64,000 nucleotides of DNA from Macrobrachium rosenbergii. Taxonomy: Eukaryota; Arthropoda; Malacostraca; Decapoda; Palaemonidae. Of the stretch, positions 1 to 10,338 are shown one piece after another. Each line of letters begins with the position of its first letter. Position 1 is the first letter of the stretch. Both the position numbers and the translations under genes were made by a program. A model generated the notes under the pieces. The model had not been told where the DNA came from, searched no databases, and saw only the letters and a program-made list of their open reading frames with translations. The stretch is taken from NCBI RefSeq assembly GCF_040412425.1, contig NC_089744.1:33118243-33182242 (forward strand). Direction: 5' to 3'.

Positions 1-379
1 CATTCAAGCTTTTATGCCATCGCACCCTCAACTTTTCATTATTTAGTTATTTGTCAATGTTCATTTTCATCTTTATGGGCATATTTTGTTATGTTAGTTT
101 AATTTCTCTTTTGGTGTGTTTCAGGATCATTTTGGTTATGGATTAAATTCTTGTTGTCTCTTCACAGACACTTTTCTGTAACTTAAATATGCTTTGGAGT
201 TTCATATCTTTTCATAATGTAAGTCCTTGCTGGCCTTGTTATTGCTTTTTTTCTTTGTAGTCTGGGCTTCAGAGCAACCATTTACCTACAGTTCTTTGTT
301 AATATGCATTTAGTGTTATCTGTCATCATCATAACTGTTGTTATGTCAGCTTTTCAGTCCATGGTGGTTAGATGTTGAA

Positions 380-735
380 TGAATTCACTCTGCTCTCCTG
401 TCAGACTTATGAGGTCTGGGTCTTTGTTTATCCTGTTTTTCAATAATTTTCTGGGCCTTCTTATAAGGCTTCATCCTGGTACTTCAGTATTTACTGTTGT
501 TTCTACCAAATGTTCGTTCCTCCCTTCTCATCACAAGCTGAAACTATCTTAATCTTTGAGATCTCGGTCTTTTTTTTCCAGCCTCTGGATACTATGTCTC
601 CACCAATACTTCATTTATAATATGATCTTCTTACTATACTGTGCCACACTGTTTCAAAATGTCTGTTTTCATTGTCAGTGCACATGTTTCTTTTTCATAA
701 AGTAGTACAGGCCTTAGATACCTGTCTCAAATTTT
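380..735 (-). pseudogene. LINE ORF2 C-terminal relic
   Basis: Read on the minus strand, this block contains RPVLLYEKET (about 720-690), which resembles the post-RT motif RPVLLYGSETW found in many LINE ORF2 proteins. It is followed by a short stretch with MRREER, as in the basic tail of such proteins. Stops and frameshifts are frequent, so it is a dead fragment. The family cannot be named. Resemblance is by eye only. Confidence 0.4.
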
Positions 736-1204
736 TGTTCTCTTGTAAGGCTTCCATGGCTTATGATCATTCCACTTGACCTGTCATGACAGTGAGGTAT
801 ATTCTATCCACTTCAGATGCTTTGGTAAATAATCACATCTTCAGTGGATCCTTGCTGGTAACAGCCTTCCTCTCCTGTTCCTCTTCCTTTGCCTCCTATC
901 CTACACCTCTTGTTGCAGTCAACATGCACCATCTTCCCCATGTGCCAGTGGTGGTTGATCATGTGTTGCTTCAACTTTGCCCCAACTCAATCCTTTCTCA
1001 ACCCACACCAGGTGAACCCCTTTCCAGTTGCTCTGCCCATCTACACAATGCTCTTGTAACCCCACTGGTGTTGCCATTATAATGAATGCCCACTCTTTTA
1101 GGATTGAGCAACTTTTGTCCATGAAGCAGTTGTGCCTCTAGTGTAGCCCTTCAAGACACCATAGATATCTGTGCTGTTATCATCATCTAATTACTGTGTC
1201 ACTA
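736..1204. other. no recognised feature
   Basis: Unassigned sequence upstream of the MADF exon. Short open frames exist on both strands (for example 786-1082 + and 919-1122 -) but neither resembles a family I recognise and both look like chance frames. Confidence 0.4.
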
Positions 1205-1542
1205 GACAGCAAAGAATTAACTCTTAAATTTATTGAAGATTACCAAAAACATGAGGTGCTTTGGAAAATGATTGAAAAGGCTATTTTAACAAGTTACTGA
1301 GAGGAGATGCCCTTCAAAAACTTGGTGAAAAATATGCAATAGGTGTAACAGCTGTGAAAAATAAGATTAAAAACCTTAGATCCCATTTTTCTAAAGCACA
1401 CGAAAAAACAAGTGATAGCGGCCTTGATGACAGTTACATTTTGAACTGGTTTGCATACAAGCATTTGAAGGATACTAACGTCCCTCTTCAACCCAAGGAC
1501 AGCATTGGTGAAATCAAATCAAACCAAGTGAATTCTGAACAA
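1205..1542 (+). pseudogene. MADF (Myb/SANT-like) domain exon 1, frameshifted
   Basis: MADF domains are DNA-binding Myb/SANT-like folds. In PIF/Harbinger transposons a Myb/SANT-like partner protein helps the transposase bind DNA. Here FIEDYQKHEVLW (about 1235-1270) matches the MADF start, and KNKIKNLRSHF followed by LNWFAYKHLKD (about 1354-1475) matches its helix 2-3 region and conserved Trp. The first part is in frame 2 and the rest in frame 1, so a single-base indel near 1285-1292 breaks it. A consensus donor GTAAGT begins at 1543. The matching tail appears at 5699-5918 after a 4.2-kb intron that contains a minus-strand Harbinger transposase. A domesticated or host MADF gene is an alternative, but the broken frame argues for a transposon relic. 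Confidence 0.6.
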
Positions 1543-1755
1543 GTAAGTATATCTTTATACAGTATGTATAATTATAGAGCAGAATAGACTAATAGTGGAT
1601 GATTATTATAGGCATAAAGCGAGCGTAGGCCTAAACATACTACCATGGGAAGCAAAAAACCATTTCTGTTTACATACATTTGTTTTTCCAGGGAATAAGT
1701 ATATCTTCAGTATACATAATTATAAAATAGAGTAATGGATGATTATTATAGGCCG

Positions 1756-2069
1756 TGTAAAGACGTCAGATGTCTCTTCGTTTTCGCATCAATTACGTCA
1801 TGCATTGCAATTCTTAATATGTCAAGACTCGTATAAATATTCATGTGTAGAATTTTCTGACCTTTCTGCCAATATGTATTTCATCATTGTAAATTTCTTA
1901 TGTCTCTCAAAATTGCCATTTGTTTGTCTGTCAGCAAACACAAATTGCTCAGAGTGTGGGTCACAGCGATCGGAGGTCGGGCACGACGTTTCTGTCCACA
2001 CTCTGCCTTATATACCTGCACTCAGGTAATAAATAAGTTAATAGTCTGTTGACCTTTCTTGTCTTGACA
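1756..2069 (+). repeat. 5' LTR
   Basis: 314 bp starting with TG and ending CTTGACA. It aligns with 3828-4291 through shared blocks such as CACAGCGATCGGAG and GGGCACGACGTTTCTGTCC, and has an AATAAATAA polyadenylation-like signal at about 2027-2035. Unlike the right LTR it lacks the ~150-bp segment carrying the double-hairpin module. Confidence 0.75.
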
Positions 2070-2086
2070 ACTGGTGACCCGAGGAG
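2070..2086 (+). promoter_or_regulatory. Primer-binding-like site
   Basis: ACTGGTGACCCGAGGAG lies directly after the 5' LTR. The ACTGGTGACCC form is typical of the primer-binding region of metazoan Ty3/gypsy elements. I cannot assign the priming tRNA. The interval from here to about 2480 shows no recognisable coding sequence. Confidence 0.5.
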
Positions 2087-2479
2087 TAACGGTAAACACA
2101 GCGGTTTTGGCTTTACCTTCTGAGAGCCTTTAACGGAACCACACGGCAACAAAAGTCTACGCCTCTGAAAGCTCCTTCCTCAGAGAACACCCACGCCACT
2201 AATGGACTAATTATGGCATACCCCTTCAGGTACGTTCTGGCGTGCTCAAACTGTTTGGCCCCGCCATTTATGATTCACGTCAACCGTACTCAGAAGTCAT
2301 TAACGGAACCACACGGCGTATAGTTTTGACTTCTGACGAGCCCCAAACACCATTAACGGACTAAGACTAAATACGGCGCGTATTTCGTGTTTTGGTGTGA
2401 GGAAGACTGTCAGACACTGAAGTAAAAAGTCATTCCGAGGACGCACAGATCCTCTACATCCCCGCTTCCAGGAGAAAGC

Positions 2480-3832
2480 AGACATTTGATGTCATCCACA
2501 GCCTGTCCCATCCATCAGGCCAAACAATGGCATGCCTGATGACAGAGAAGTTCGTGTGGCATGGTATCAGGAAGGACGTTCGGCAAATCACCCAACACAC
2601 GGAATCAGGCATCAGAGAATTCCCTCAACCACGGCACGGCAGGTCCTCTGCCGTAATTAGGGTCGCATCCATGGTAGACGCATGGTTGATGAGGTCCTCT
2701 GCCCTCCGTAATTAGTTTCAGGGCGCCAGATACCTCCTGATGGTCATAGACCGTTCCACATGGTGGCGGAATGGGGCAACCCTGATGATGGAAGCATCAA
2801 CAGCTCTGATGGTATGCTGTGCAGAGGCCCTCCTGTCAAGTCTTAGATCAGCCGTTTCAGAAAGTGCCTGGCAGCATAACTACAGGCTGAGGGGGGCCCG
2901 GCATTCTTCACGGACAGGAGCATCCCTGGGCCTGGCCCTGGCACTCTTAATGGGGTGCCAGGGCGACCCAGAGCCCTGACAAGAATGCCGGGCCCCTGTG
3001 GAGAGTTGTCCTGATGGGGACAACTCTCCACAGTATGATGGCAAATAACACCACAGCCAACGGCATGGTGGAAAGGGCCCACCGTTCGTTGAAGGCAGCT
3101 CTGATGGTATGCTGTATCGACGACAATTGGAAGGCCCAGCTCCCCTGGTTCTTGCTGGGTCTCTGCACCGCACCGAGGGCAGGCTGCGATGAGTCTCCCG
3201 CAGAGAAAGTCTATGGCGAAACACTAGCCGTTCCGGTAGAGTTCTTCCCCACGGCGCTGGATGACGCAGATACCTTCCTTCCAAGGCTGAGGGAAGTGGC
3301 ACAGAAGTTCATGCCCTGCCGAAAGACTTTCACGGACAGGACCCACGTCTACATCCCTGGGGGCCTGGATACCTGCACCCACATCTTCATCAGGATCAAC
3401 GCCCACTGCCCACCCTCGACCAGACCATACAAGGGCCCATACCGTGTCGTCAGCAGATCATCCAAGGCCTGTCTCATCAACATCCACGGGTGTGAAGACT
3501 GGGTTTCTGTCGACCGGCTGAAACCAACTTTCCTGTTAGACAGCGAAACTCGGGAGGAAACAGGCAGGCACCCCAGAATTCCTCCACAAAACATGGCCGC
3601 AGATGATCCTGTCGCCATCCCGAAACGGGGTCGAGGACGTCCCAAGGGCCGCACTAAGGAAGTCTTTCACTCGGCTAAGCTGCCGGGCGATTCAGCAGTC
3701 GAAGCCGCCCCACGTCCACACGTATCAAGAACTCGGGGCTGGCTCCTCCTCCCAAAGCGATTCCGTGATTGGTTTTTCAGATATCTTCCAATCATTATTT
3801 TTGTAATTATTGTCTTGGGGGAGTACTTGTAA
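2480..3832 (+). pseudogene. Ty3/gypsy integrase, broken
   Basis: Integrase inserts the cDNA copy into the genome. The zinc-binding region survives in part: SHPSGQTMACLMTEKFVW at about 2506-2560 resembles HPG...FVWPGM, but the Cys pair is lost. RYLLMVIDRSTWW (about 2730-2770) marks the start of the catalytic core. The core continues in a long open frame from 3014 with ERAHRSLKAALM, the AQLPWFLLGLCTAPRA block and SPAEKVYGE, followed by a C-terminal domain ending SVDRLKP. The region between 2790 and 3010 is duplicated or scrambled, with two near-copies of CAGCTCTGATGGTATGCTGT. The usual upstream Gag-PR-RT part is absent. The last frame (3014-3832) ends at the right LTR. Confidence 0.75.
3811..3827 (+). 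promoter_or_regulatory. Polypurine tract candidate
   Basis: TGTCTTGGGGGAGTACT sits immediately before the right LTR, where the plus-strand primer of an LTR element is expected. Only the GGGGGAG core is purine, so the assignment rests on position. Confidence 0.4.
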
Positions 3833-4291
3833 AGACGTCAGACATCTCTTCGTTTTCGCATCAATCACGTCATGCATTGCATTTCTTAATATGCCAAGAC
3901 TCTCATGTAAATATTCGTGTGTAGAATTTTCTGACCTTTCCACTGATATGTATTTCATCATTGTACATTTATTATGTCTCTCAAAATTGCCATTTGTTTG
4001 TGTTTGTCAAAACACAATTGCTCAGAGTGCAGGTCACAGCGATCGGAGATTGGGCACGACGTTTCTGTCCGCACTCTGCCATGTATACCTGCGTTCAGGT
4101 AATAAATAACCCACCAAAATCACCTTCATGCATCATAAAAAGTTTTCATGCAACCTAACCATCTCACAGACTCATCAACATAAAGCTACAGGCTGCTCTA
4201 GGAGCAAGAGCCTGTGCTGGCACAAGGCCAGCTAAATCTGAAACAACAACAGTACTAAAGTTAATACCAGTTAACCTTTCTTGTCCTCACA
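3828..4291 (+). repeat. 3' LTR with a ~150-bp internal extra segment
   Basis: It aligns with the 5' LTR from TGTAAAGACGTCAG to AATAAATAA (4101-4109), then again from GTTAATACC (4260) to CTCACA (4291). The extra segment 4110-4259 has no counterpart in the 5' LTR and carries the double-hairpin module at 4188-4250. The solo LTR at 12047-12458 carries the same module in the same relative place, so the 5' LTR may have lost it rather than the 3' LTR gained it. Confidence 0.7.
4188..4250 (+). repeat. Double-hairpin module, copy 1
   Basis: Two adjacent potential hairpins: ACAGGCT/AGCCTGT enclosing GCTC/GAGC, then GCTGGC/GCCAGC around ACAAG, followed by TAAATCTGAAACAACAAC. Copies occur at 4791-4850 and 12347-12410 on the same strand. 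Confidence 0.7.
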
Positions 4292-4790
4292 GCCTAAAGC
4301 GAGGGTACGCCCAAACTTATTAACATGGAAAAAAAACAATGTTTACATATATTTATTTTGCCAGGGAATAAGCATATCCTTAGTATACATAACTACAAAG
4401 TAGAATAATGATGATAATTGCAGGTCTAGGCTACAGCGAGAGAAAACTTATTAATGGAAAGCTAAAAAAACCATTTCTGTGCACATATATTTGTTTTGCC
4501 AGGGTATAAATATACCCTAGTATACATAATTATAATATATATTTATCACCATAACTGTAAATTGTATATTTGCTGTCTTTCTAAACAGTCATGCTGTATG
4601 TACAAGTAATGAATTATTTATGTTATGTGTCAGACATTATTGATCACTATGTTTTCTGTATGAACCTGTCCTGTTTTTGTAAGAAATTAGTATGATCTCA
4701 GGTCACCTGTAAATCTTTGTACCAGTGGTCTCTGCTAAGTATGCAGACATCCACATCTTTATGAGCAGTTTGCTTCATCAATAAACCATT

Positions 4791-4850
4791 ATGGGCTGCT
4801 TGAGGAGCAAGAGCCTGTGCTGGCACAAGGCCAGCTAAATCGCAAACAAC
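4791..4850 (+). repeat. Double-hairpin module, copy 2
   Basis: Same module as 4188-4250: a GAGCAAGAGCCTGTGCTGGC core and the perfect GCTGGC-ACAAG-GCCAGC hairpin, preceded by CAATAAACC. The first stem here is weaker, with G-U-type pairs. No LTR context could be identified for this copy. Confidence 0.65.
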
Positions 4851-4942
4851 ATCAACATCAATAAACCAGCAGTACTTGTCTTCCTGCTCATTATTTCGCA
4901 CCTCTCTCACAAGAGAACAGATCCTCTCTCTAACAGGAAACA

Positions 4943-5640
4943 CTAAAAAAAATCATCTCTGATTCTTTTGCCTTCTAAAGGTGGTCTTCTTGCAATAACA
5001 GAGAGAGGCTGTAGCCCTGTATCAGAGCTTGTTACGTTCCTCCAGGATCCTAATATTACTTCTACGGTACTTGCATTCTCAGTATCAAACGTGCCAAAAG
5101 GTGCAAAGGTATTCCTTGATGAGGTTTGTTTTCTGAGAAAGTTGTGCAGATGAACACAACAAAAAGTCGTGTCTATCACATTTTCCGGTTTTAAATCAAT
5201 TGGTTTCCGAAATACTCTGAAAACTGATGACATCAAACCGAAAGCATTCTCCACAATTCGACGAGCTCTTCATAATATTGTGAGATAAAGGAAAGGCGTC
5301 ATCGGCTACCAGTACATATGGTTTAGGCAAAGTTCTTCCTAGTAAAGCTTTTGGTTCAGGCAAATTTAATTCATTCTTCACTTTTTGGTTGAACTTTGTA
5401 TGCTTAAATACTCCTACATCTGATATTCTCCCCTGACCGCCAACATTGCAATAAAGGAAACAATAATTGGTCATTGACAACACCAAGTAGTACATTGCTG
5501 AAAGGTCCTTTGTAGTTATAAAATGTGCTTCCACTGTTGTTTGGACACTGAAAAACGACATGCTTGACGTCCACCGCTCCAATCAAATTTGGGAAGTTCC
5601 ATTTCCTCTCAAATTCTAGGGCAACCATTTTCGATTCTTC
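4943..5640 (-). pseudogene. PIF/Harbinger DDE transposase (HARBI1-like), broken
   Basis: Harbinger transposases cut and paste DNA using a DDE triad. On the minus strand this block shows PNLIGAVDVKHV (first D, near 5580), the middle VADDAFPL (second D, near 5300) and VENAFGLMSSVFRVF (E, near 5240), then the C-terminal LHNFLRKQ. The order and spacing fit the DDE_Tnp_4/HARBI1 family. Frames change between the first and second parts (near 5430) and again near 5275, where about 20 codons that normally follow the second D are missing. A polypyrimidine-AG precedes the N-terminal part on the minus strand (about 5650). It lies antisense inside the intron of the MADF-like gene, the usual partner of this transposase type. 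Confidence 0.75.
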
Positions 5641-5698
5641 TTCATTTTAGACACCTAAAATAAAAGCCAAACATAAAACGTTAACTTATTTTTTTCAG

Positions 5699-5918
5699 GT
5701 GGACGGTTACATACGGTTACAGTAACTCATCCTCTCCCATCCCTAGAAAGTAACTCATCCTCTGCCACCCCTAGCACTAGTACTTTCGTACAGCCAACAA
5801 ATGATGGCACAAAAACAAAAGAAGAAAGTCCAAGCAACATGTTACTGATGAAAGAGAAGAGGAGGCTTACCAATTAATGAAATCTGTTACTACTAATATG
5901 AAAACTATTGATGAATAG
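5699..5918 (+). pseudogene. MADF-like gene, candidate exon 2
   Basis: A polypyrimidine tract and CAG end at 5698. The following Ser/Thr-rich frame (ESNSSSATPSTSTFVQPT) and then a basic/acidic tail (SKQHVTDEREEEAYQLM) ending in TAG at 5916-5918 look like the C-terminal half of MADF proteins. A one-base shift in the A-rich run near 5812-5822 separates the two. A 27-bp tandem duplication (AGTAACTCATCCTCT..., 5721-5775) lies at its start. Exon linkage to 1205-1542 is inferred from domain order only. Confidence 0.45.
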
Positions 5919-5926
5919 TTAGTCTT

Positions 5927-6150
5927 CTTCTTCTTTTAACGTGCTTTTTTTCCCATTTTTGTATGGGGTAAGCACGATGCCTTCTTTTGAAGACTTTTGA
6001 TTTGGCTTTGGGGTAATTTGGCTTTGGGGTAGAAGTCTCGAACCCCGGTAGCGTATGTTTCATGTATCATACCCGACCCAACGCCCTTTCTTCCCAGCAG
6101 CGAGAAGTTGTTGCGCGGGTAGGGCGAGAGTTCGAGACGTGTGAAGTCAC
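5927..6150. repeat. Candidate dispersed repeat
   Basis: The segment GTGCTTTTTTTCCCATTTTT followed by GTATGGGGTAAGCACGATGCC resembles a motif that I recall from many arthropod genomic sequences. It also contains two pol-III B-box-like stretches (GAGTTCGAGAC near 6130, and on the minus strand GGGGTTCGAGACTTC near 6030). A tRNA-derived SINE is possible but not shown. Confidence 0.3.
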
Positions 6151-7044
6151 AAAATTAGAAAACTGTGCAGTCAACGACTCCGCAATATAGCTCAACATCG
6201 AATTATTATAAGTAATCTTTTGTTTGAGTTACGAATGTATCGTAAAAACAGTGATAATTATTGCTCTTCTGATTCGTCATCTGTACATCACATTTCAGTG
6301 CCAAACACTCCTGATAAATGAAAAGTTATTGATGAAAGGATATTACTTATTTATTTGGTATGCAGTTATTTACAAGTAGTAATAGATGTCTCTTTGATAA
6401 AGGAAAGTATACTATTACAACAAATTCATTTGCATAAAAAGGTCTTCTAAAATAAATATTACTTCATTTTTACTTCTCATAGTTTCAGAGACAATGTACG
6501 ATATGCTTTTTTTGATACCTTAAACAAGTAGCCCTGGGGCCCAAATGGAAAATCCCACCATGTTTTGAAATTGGTAGCACCCCACCCTCAACTACAGAAA
6601 AGGTTTGACACTTTTATGTGAAGGAATGGACACTAAGAAGTAAATTCAAGGGGGATGTGGTCATCTGCAGCGGTAGCATCAGGGAAATATCAGCGCTTTT
6701 CCATATCATGTAATACTTGTCCTAGTAAGTGTGCTGAAATGGTGTGAACCTTCAGTCGACTTTCACATTCAGATAATTTTAATCTTTTTTGCATCCTAAA
6801 CTGTTATAATTTACATTTAACAATTATAAATACTTTCTCCACTTAATTAATTTAGAAATGCCAGTGGCACTTCCAGAAGATGAGAAAATGGCACACTTAT
6901 GGATAATGTTGTGCAACTGTAAAATACGTGATACAGAGTCATCTTTAACTTTTAGTATTTCTTGCTCTTTTTGTTTGTGTGTGCGTATTTTGAGAACTTG
7001 AAGAATCAATATGATGACATAATTTTACGAATTAATTTGTGAGG
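6151..7044. other. no recognised feature
   Basis: AT-rich sequence with no coding similarity, terminal repeats or tandem structure that I can see. Confidence 0.4.
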
Positions 7045-9200
7045 CAGATCTTTGCGAACAGAAAAAATGCTGCCATCTTGTTCGAGTTCCAAGAGTCAAC
7101 GATCAACACATCAACCTGTTAAAAGTCTATCATAAAAAGGACAAAAGTCTGTCAGATTTTAACATTCAAAGGTCAAGAAACACTGGTTGGTGCCGCTGAA
7201 GCTAGGCAAGATGACACTCTTTTAAACGAGAAAAGCTGGCATGGATGGAATTGCATTTGAAGCAAAATACCACAAAGACTGCCATGCTAGCTATACCAGC
7301 AAGAGCAATATAAAGGCAAAATTTTCATTGCCTGTTGATAAGGGCGAAGAGTGTGTGTACAACGTATGTTTCTCAGAACTGCTTGCAGAAATAGAGAATG
7401 ACCTTCTAATCAACAGAAAAGCATTCAGCATGTCTTATCTAACACAACAATTCAGGGATATTTTGAAAGACAAAATTCCCAATAGTGAGAATAACAGAGG
7501 TGAAAAGCTGAAGAAAGACAAAAAAACTGTTTTGGTGAGCGAATTGTTTTTCAGCAGCAGCATGATCCTAGCAAACCTGAGCTTGTGTATAGCAATGCTG
7601 CATCCTTGGAAGATGTAATCAACATAGCTTCCGAGTTGCGTTCAAAACCACAGTGTGAAGAAGAAAATATTTTCTCAGTCCCTGATGATAAAGATGACTA
7701 TTCCCCAGTATTGTCGCTGTTTCATGCAGCACAGGTCCTCCATTCTGAACTCAAAGTATGTGAGGGACTGGATATCAATCCAGTTGATGATTCAACTCTC
7801 AGTTTGGAAAAAGCAATGAACTTAGTTCCTTGACAATATGTACAGGTTCCTGAAACGGGTTTACCAAGGAGATACTGGTGACGAAGCTATTGTAGACGGC
7901 AGTACTTTAGTAACCAGCTGCTAATAGGACACTCCGCAGACAGATATTATCGGTGGGCCAAGACTTCCTTCATATAGTATCACCTAAACATGTCGCATTT
8001 GCAATGTCCACACTGCACATGGCAGGATCAAAACAAGTCGTGACAATGGTGCACAGATTAGCGCACTGTGTCATTTATGAGGATGTAAAGAGAATTGACA
8101 CTGCTATTGCAATGGACCAGCAGTAAAAAGCTGCAGGAGACAGTATGATCATTCCATCAAATATACAACATAGTGGTTTCGTTCAGTTTGCAGCTGATAA
8201 CAGTGATATAAATGAAGAGACTTTGGACGGCAAGCACACAACTCACGCCACGTCTATGTTAGTATATCAGCATCAGACTCCTCTTGTTCCTGAAGGTATA
8301 TCTGGCAAAGTCAGGACCCAGGATCAAGCAAAGAAATCAGCACCTAAAAGACGATCACTTGAAACCCCAATAACATGTCAAAATATTCTGGAGTACAATC
8401 TTTATGGCAAACGCCCCACCTCAGATCTTGTGGGTAAAGTAAAGAGTGACTGGTACTCTGATACCAAGGCCTGCCGAGAAGCTGCCAACATAGATCTGCA
8501 ATGGCTTATTGTGAGATTTTGTCCAACCAAGCTATTTGAGGTCGAGTTTGAAAAGGCAGCTTCTCAGCAGATAGCAGGATGGACTGCATTTAATGCAATG
8601 ATTTCGACTACCACACCTTCATTAACATCCATTGGGTACTGTCCTATGCTGCCTGCATCACCTACTGAGTGGAGGATAGTTTTCACCGTGATGAAAAATG
8701 TCTCTAAGATGTCTAAATTACTTGGTCAAGATTCCAGTATCCTGACGTTTGATGAGGCTATCTACTGCAAAGCCAAGGAGATTCAGTGGAGATGCCCTGA
8801 GGAATTTGATAAGACATTCTTGCGACAGTGACCTGGAAGACATCCTCACACAAACACAGGTGTATGGTGGCAACAAACCAAGTAATCTGTTGAAAGGGAA
8901 ATCATACAACCGTGGAGTGAGAGCCCACAAACTTGTAATGGAGGCCCTGACTAGACTGAGAAGACAGGCATTCAGCAAATGGGCACAGGACAATGTGGTG
9001 GTAGATTATGATGTAGACTTCATCAATAGCAAGCTCCTGGATTGTCAAAATGCAGTATCAGATAATGACCCTACAAGCCTTACGGCAGCTTTTTCTGAGC
9101 CTGAAGAATGTGCAGAGTGTACTGCAAAGATTCTGCAATGTTGGAAGAGCAAATATTTTGGAATTTGTGCAGTAAGATATACTCAAATTTTGTATAATGT
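7045..9200 (+). pseudogene. Large invertebrate TE-like protein (ADN/DHN family), copy 1, broken
   Basis: Pieces in order match a multi-domain protein family seen in many invertebrates. They are a Cys-containing start (about 7045-7110), an ARQDDTLL block and EAKYHKDCHASYTSK (about 7245-7300), a long helical region to 7833, FVQFAADNSDINEETLDG (about 8170-8225), and FDEAIYCKAKEIQW (about 8750-8790). The last block is LLKGKSYNRGVRAHKLVMEAL (about 8890-8952). The block at 8690-8800 is homologous to the minus-strand block at 45515-45769, so both are members of one family. At least four frameshifts or stops (near 7230, 7600, 7835-8140, 8825) break it, and the C-terminal nuclease-like half seen in copy 2 is missing. 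No terminal repeats were found. Confidence 0.6.
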
Positions 9201-9204
9201 ATAA

Positions 9205-10035
9205 GTTTTGTTATTAATGAATAATAATGCGTGTATTTGTCAATACATGTCATCATCTGCATACTAGACTTGCATGCCTTTGCAAACCTTTAAATTTGTT
9301 CACCTGATGAGGTCGGCATGTGAGTAAGGTACTTGCTAAAAGTAAAATACAAAGGGTAATCATAAATGATAAATCATAAGCGTATAATTTGATATCTGTC
9401 TGTATGAATCAGTCATTTGAATATGTGGTAATGTGATCATCCATTGGGTTAAAGAAGTGCGTTCTCAACACCTTCAACTCCCCATATGTACACGGGTAAA
9501 ACACGATAGTAAAATCTTGTTAATACCTTTTTTCAACAAGACAAACAATTTTTAAGGTTAAGATATTGATAATTGTTGAAATAAAAAGATTTCATCCTGA
9601 TTTATTTGCTTAGTTTTAGCAGTCTCTGAATAACAAAGGTACATTTTATCATTTTTCCACATGCACAAAATCTTGTTTTTCGAAAGAGATACAAAAGTCT
9701 GACTTTCCCATGCCTTGGTGCCACCTTAGAAGCCTACATGCACCCTAAATAAGTTACCAAGGAACGCATCTACTAGAACAGCATAGCTGTTGCTTTCTGA
9801 AGGGGGTGTGCAACGACCACTCGAAAAGCCGGCCTTGGTCCCAGGAATAAAGTAACTTAAACTGGTATGCGAGTCTCCTATTGCTAAGAAACGCAGTTTT
9901 ATAACTTATATGATTTCAGCAGGAATGGCTTCTCTCATAACTGAAACTAAATGCAGAGCTATGTATTAGTGGATTATTCTGTACTGTTACTCGACAGTTC
10001 CACGTGATGATACTAAATATTCTCTCAGTGTCATC
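9205..10035. other. no recognised feature
   Basis: No coding similarity or repeat structure recognised. The C-terminal half of the preceding gene would be expected here and is absent. Confidence 0.4.
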
Positions 10036-10326
10036 CCCCTACCGGGGGTAGTGCCGTCAGTGGACCTCGCGGGATGCGCTGTAGGCATTACTAAAGGTTC
10101 TTTGCAGCGTCCCTTCGGCCCCTTTTACTGTACTTCCATTTATATTATCTTTCTTCCATCTTGCTGTCCACCCTCTCCTAACAATTGTTTCATAGTGCAG
10201 CTGCGAGGTTTTCCTCCTGTTACACTTTTCAAACCCTTTTCTCTCAGTTTTCCTTTCAGCGCTGAATGACCTCATAGGTCCCAATGGTTGGCCTTTGGCC
10301 TAAACTCAATATTCCATTCCATTCCT
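10036..10326 (+). repeat. SINE-like dispersed repeat, copy 1
   Basis: Begins ACCGGGGGTAGTGCCGTCAG and contains the conserved GCTGAATGACCTCATAGGTCC and TTGGCCTTTGGCCTAAA blocks. It ends in an (ATTCC)n-like tail at 10307-10324. Partial copies occur at 14484-14622 (5' part) and 24903-25020 (3' part). I recall this repeat as very common in decapod genomic and transcript data. It has no coding capacity. Confidence 0.65.
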
Positions 10327-10338
10327 CAGTGTCATTAA

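Larger units (their letters stand above)
1756..4291 (+). mobile_element. Internally deleted Ty3/gypsy-like LTR retrotransposon
   Basis: Two related LTRs (1756-2069 and 3828-4291) start with TGTAAAGACGTCAG and flank a 1.76-kb interior. The interior keeps an integrase but no Gag, protease or reverse transcriptase that I can recognise. A primer-binding-like ACTGGTGACCC follows the left LTR, and a polypurine stretch CTTGGGGGAG precedes the right LTR. Flanks GCCG (1752-1755) and GCCT (4292-4295) are an imperfect 4-bp target duplication. LTR divergence shows that the insertion is old. Confidence 0.75.
1543..4550 (+). repeat. ~130-bp tandem repeat, about 3.5 units, split by an LTR element
   Basis: Imperfect units lie at 1543-1613 (partial), 1614-1753, 4292-4422 and 4423-4550. 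Each contains a CAGGGAATAAGTATAT-like core, a GTATACATAATTATA core and a GATGATTATTATAGG-like junction, and each new unit begins with AAAGCGAG. The first two and the last two units are separated by the LTR retrotransposon at 1756-4291, which inserted into the array. The array starts exactly at the predicted MADF donor site, so it is intronic in that model. Confidence 0.7.

Noticed and set aside
919..1122. Minus-strand frame with Cys and Trp residues near the start of the window
   Set aside because: No recognisable family, no splice or polyadenylation context.
6000..6150. tRNA gene
   Set aside because: Only B-box-like words were found, with no cloverleaf that I could draw; kept only as a weak SINE candidate.
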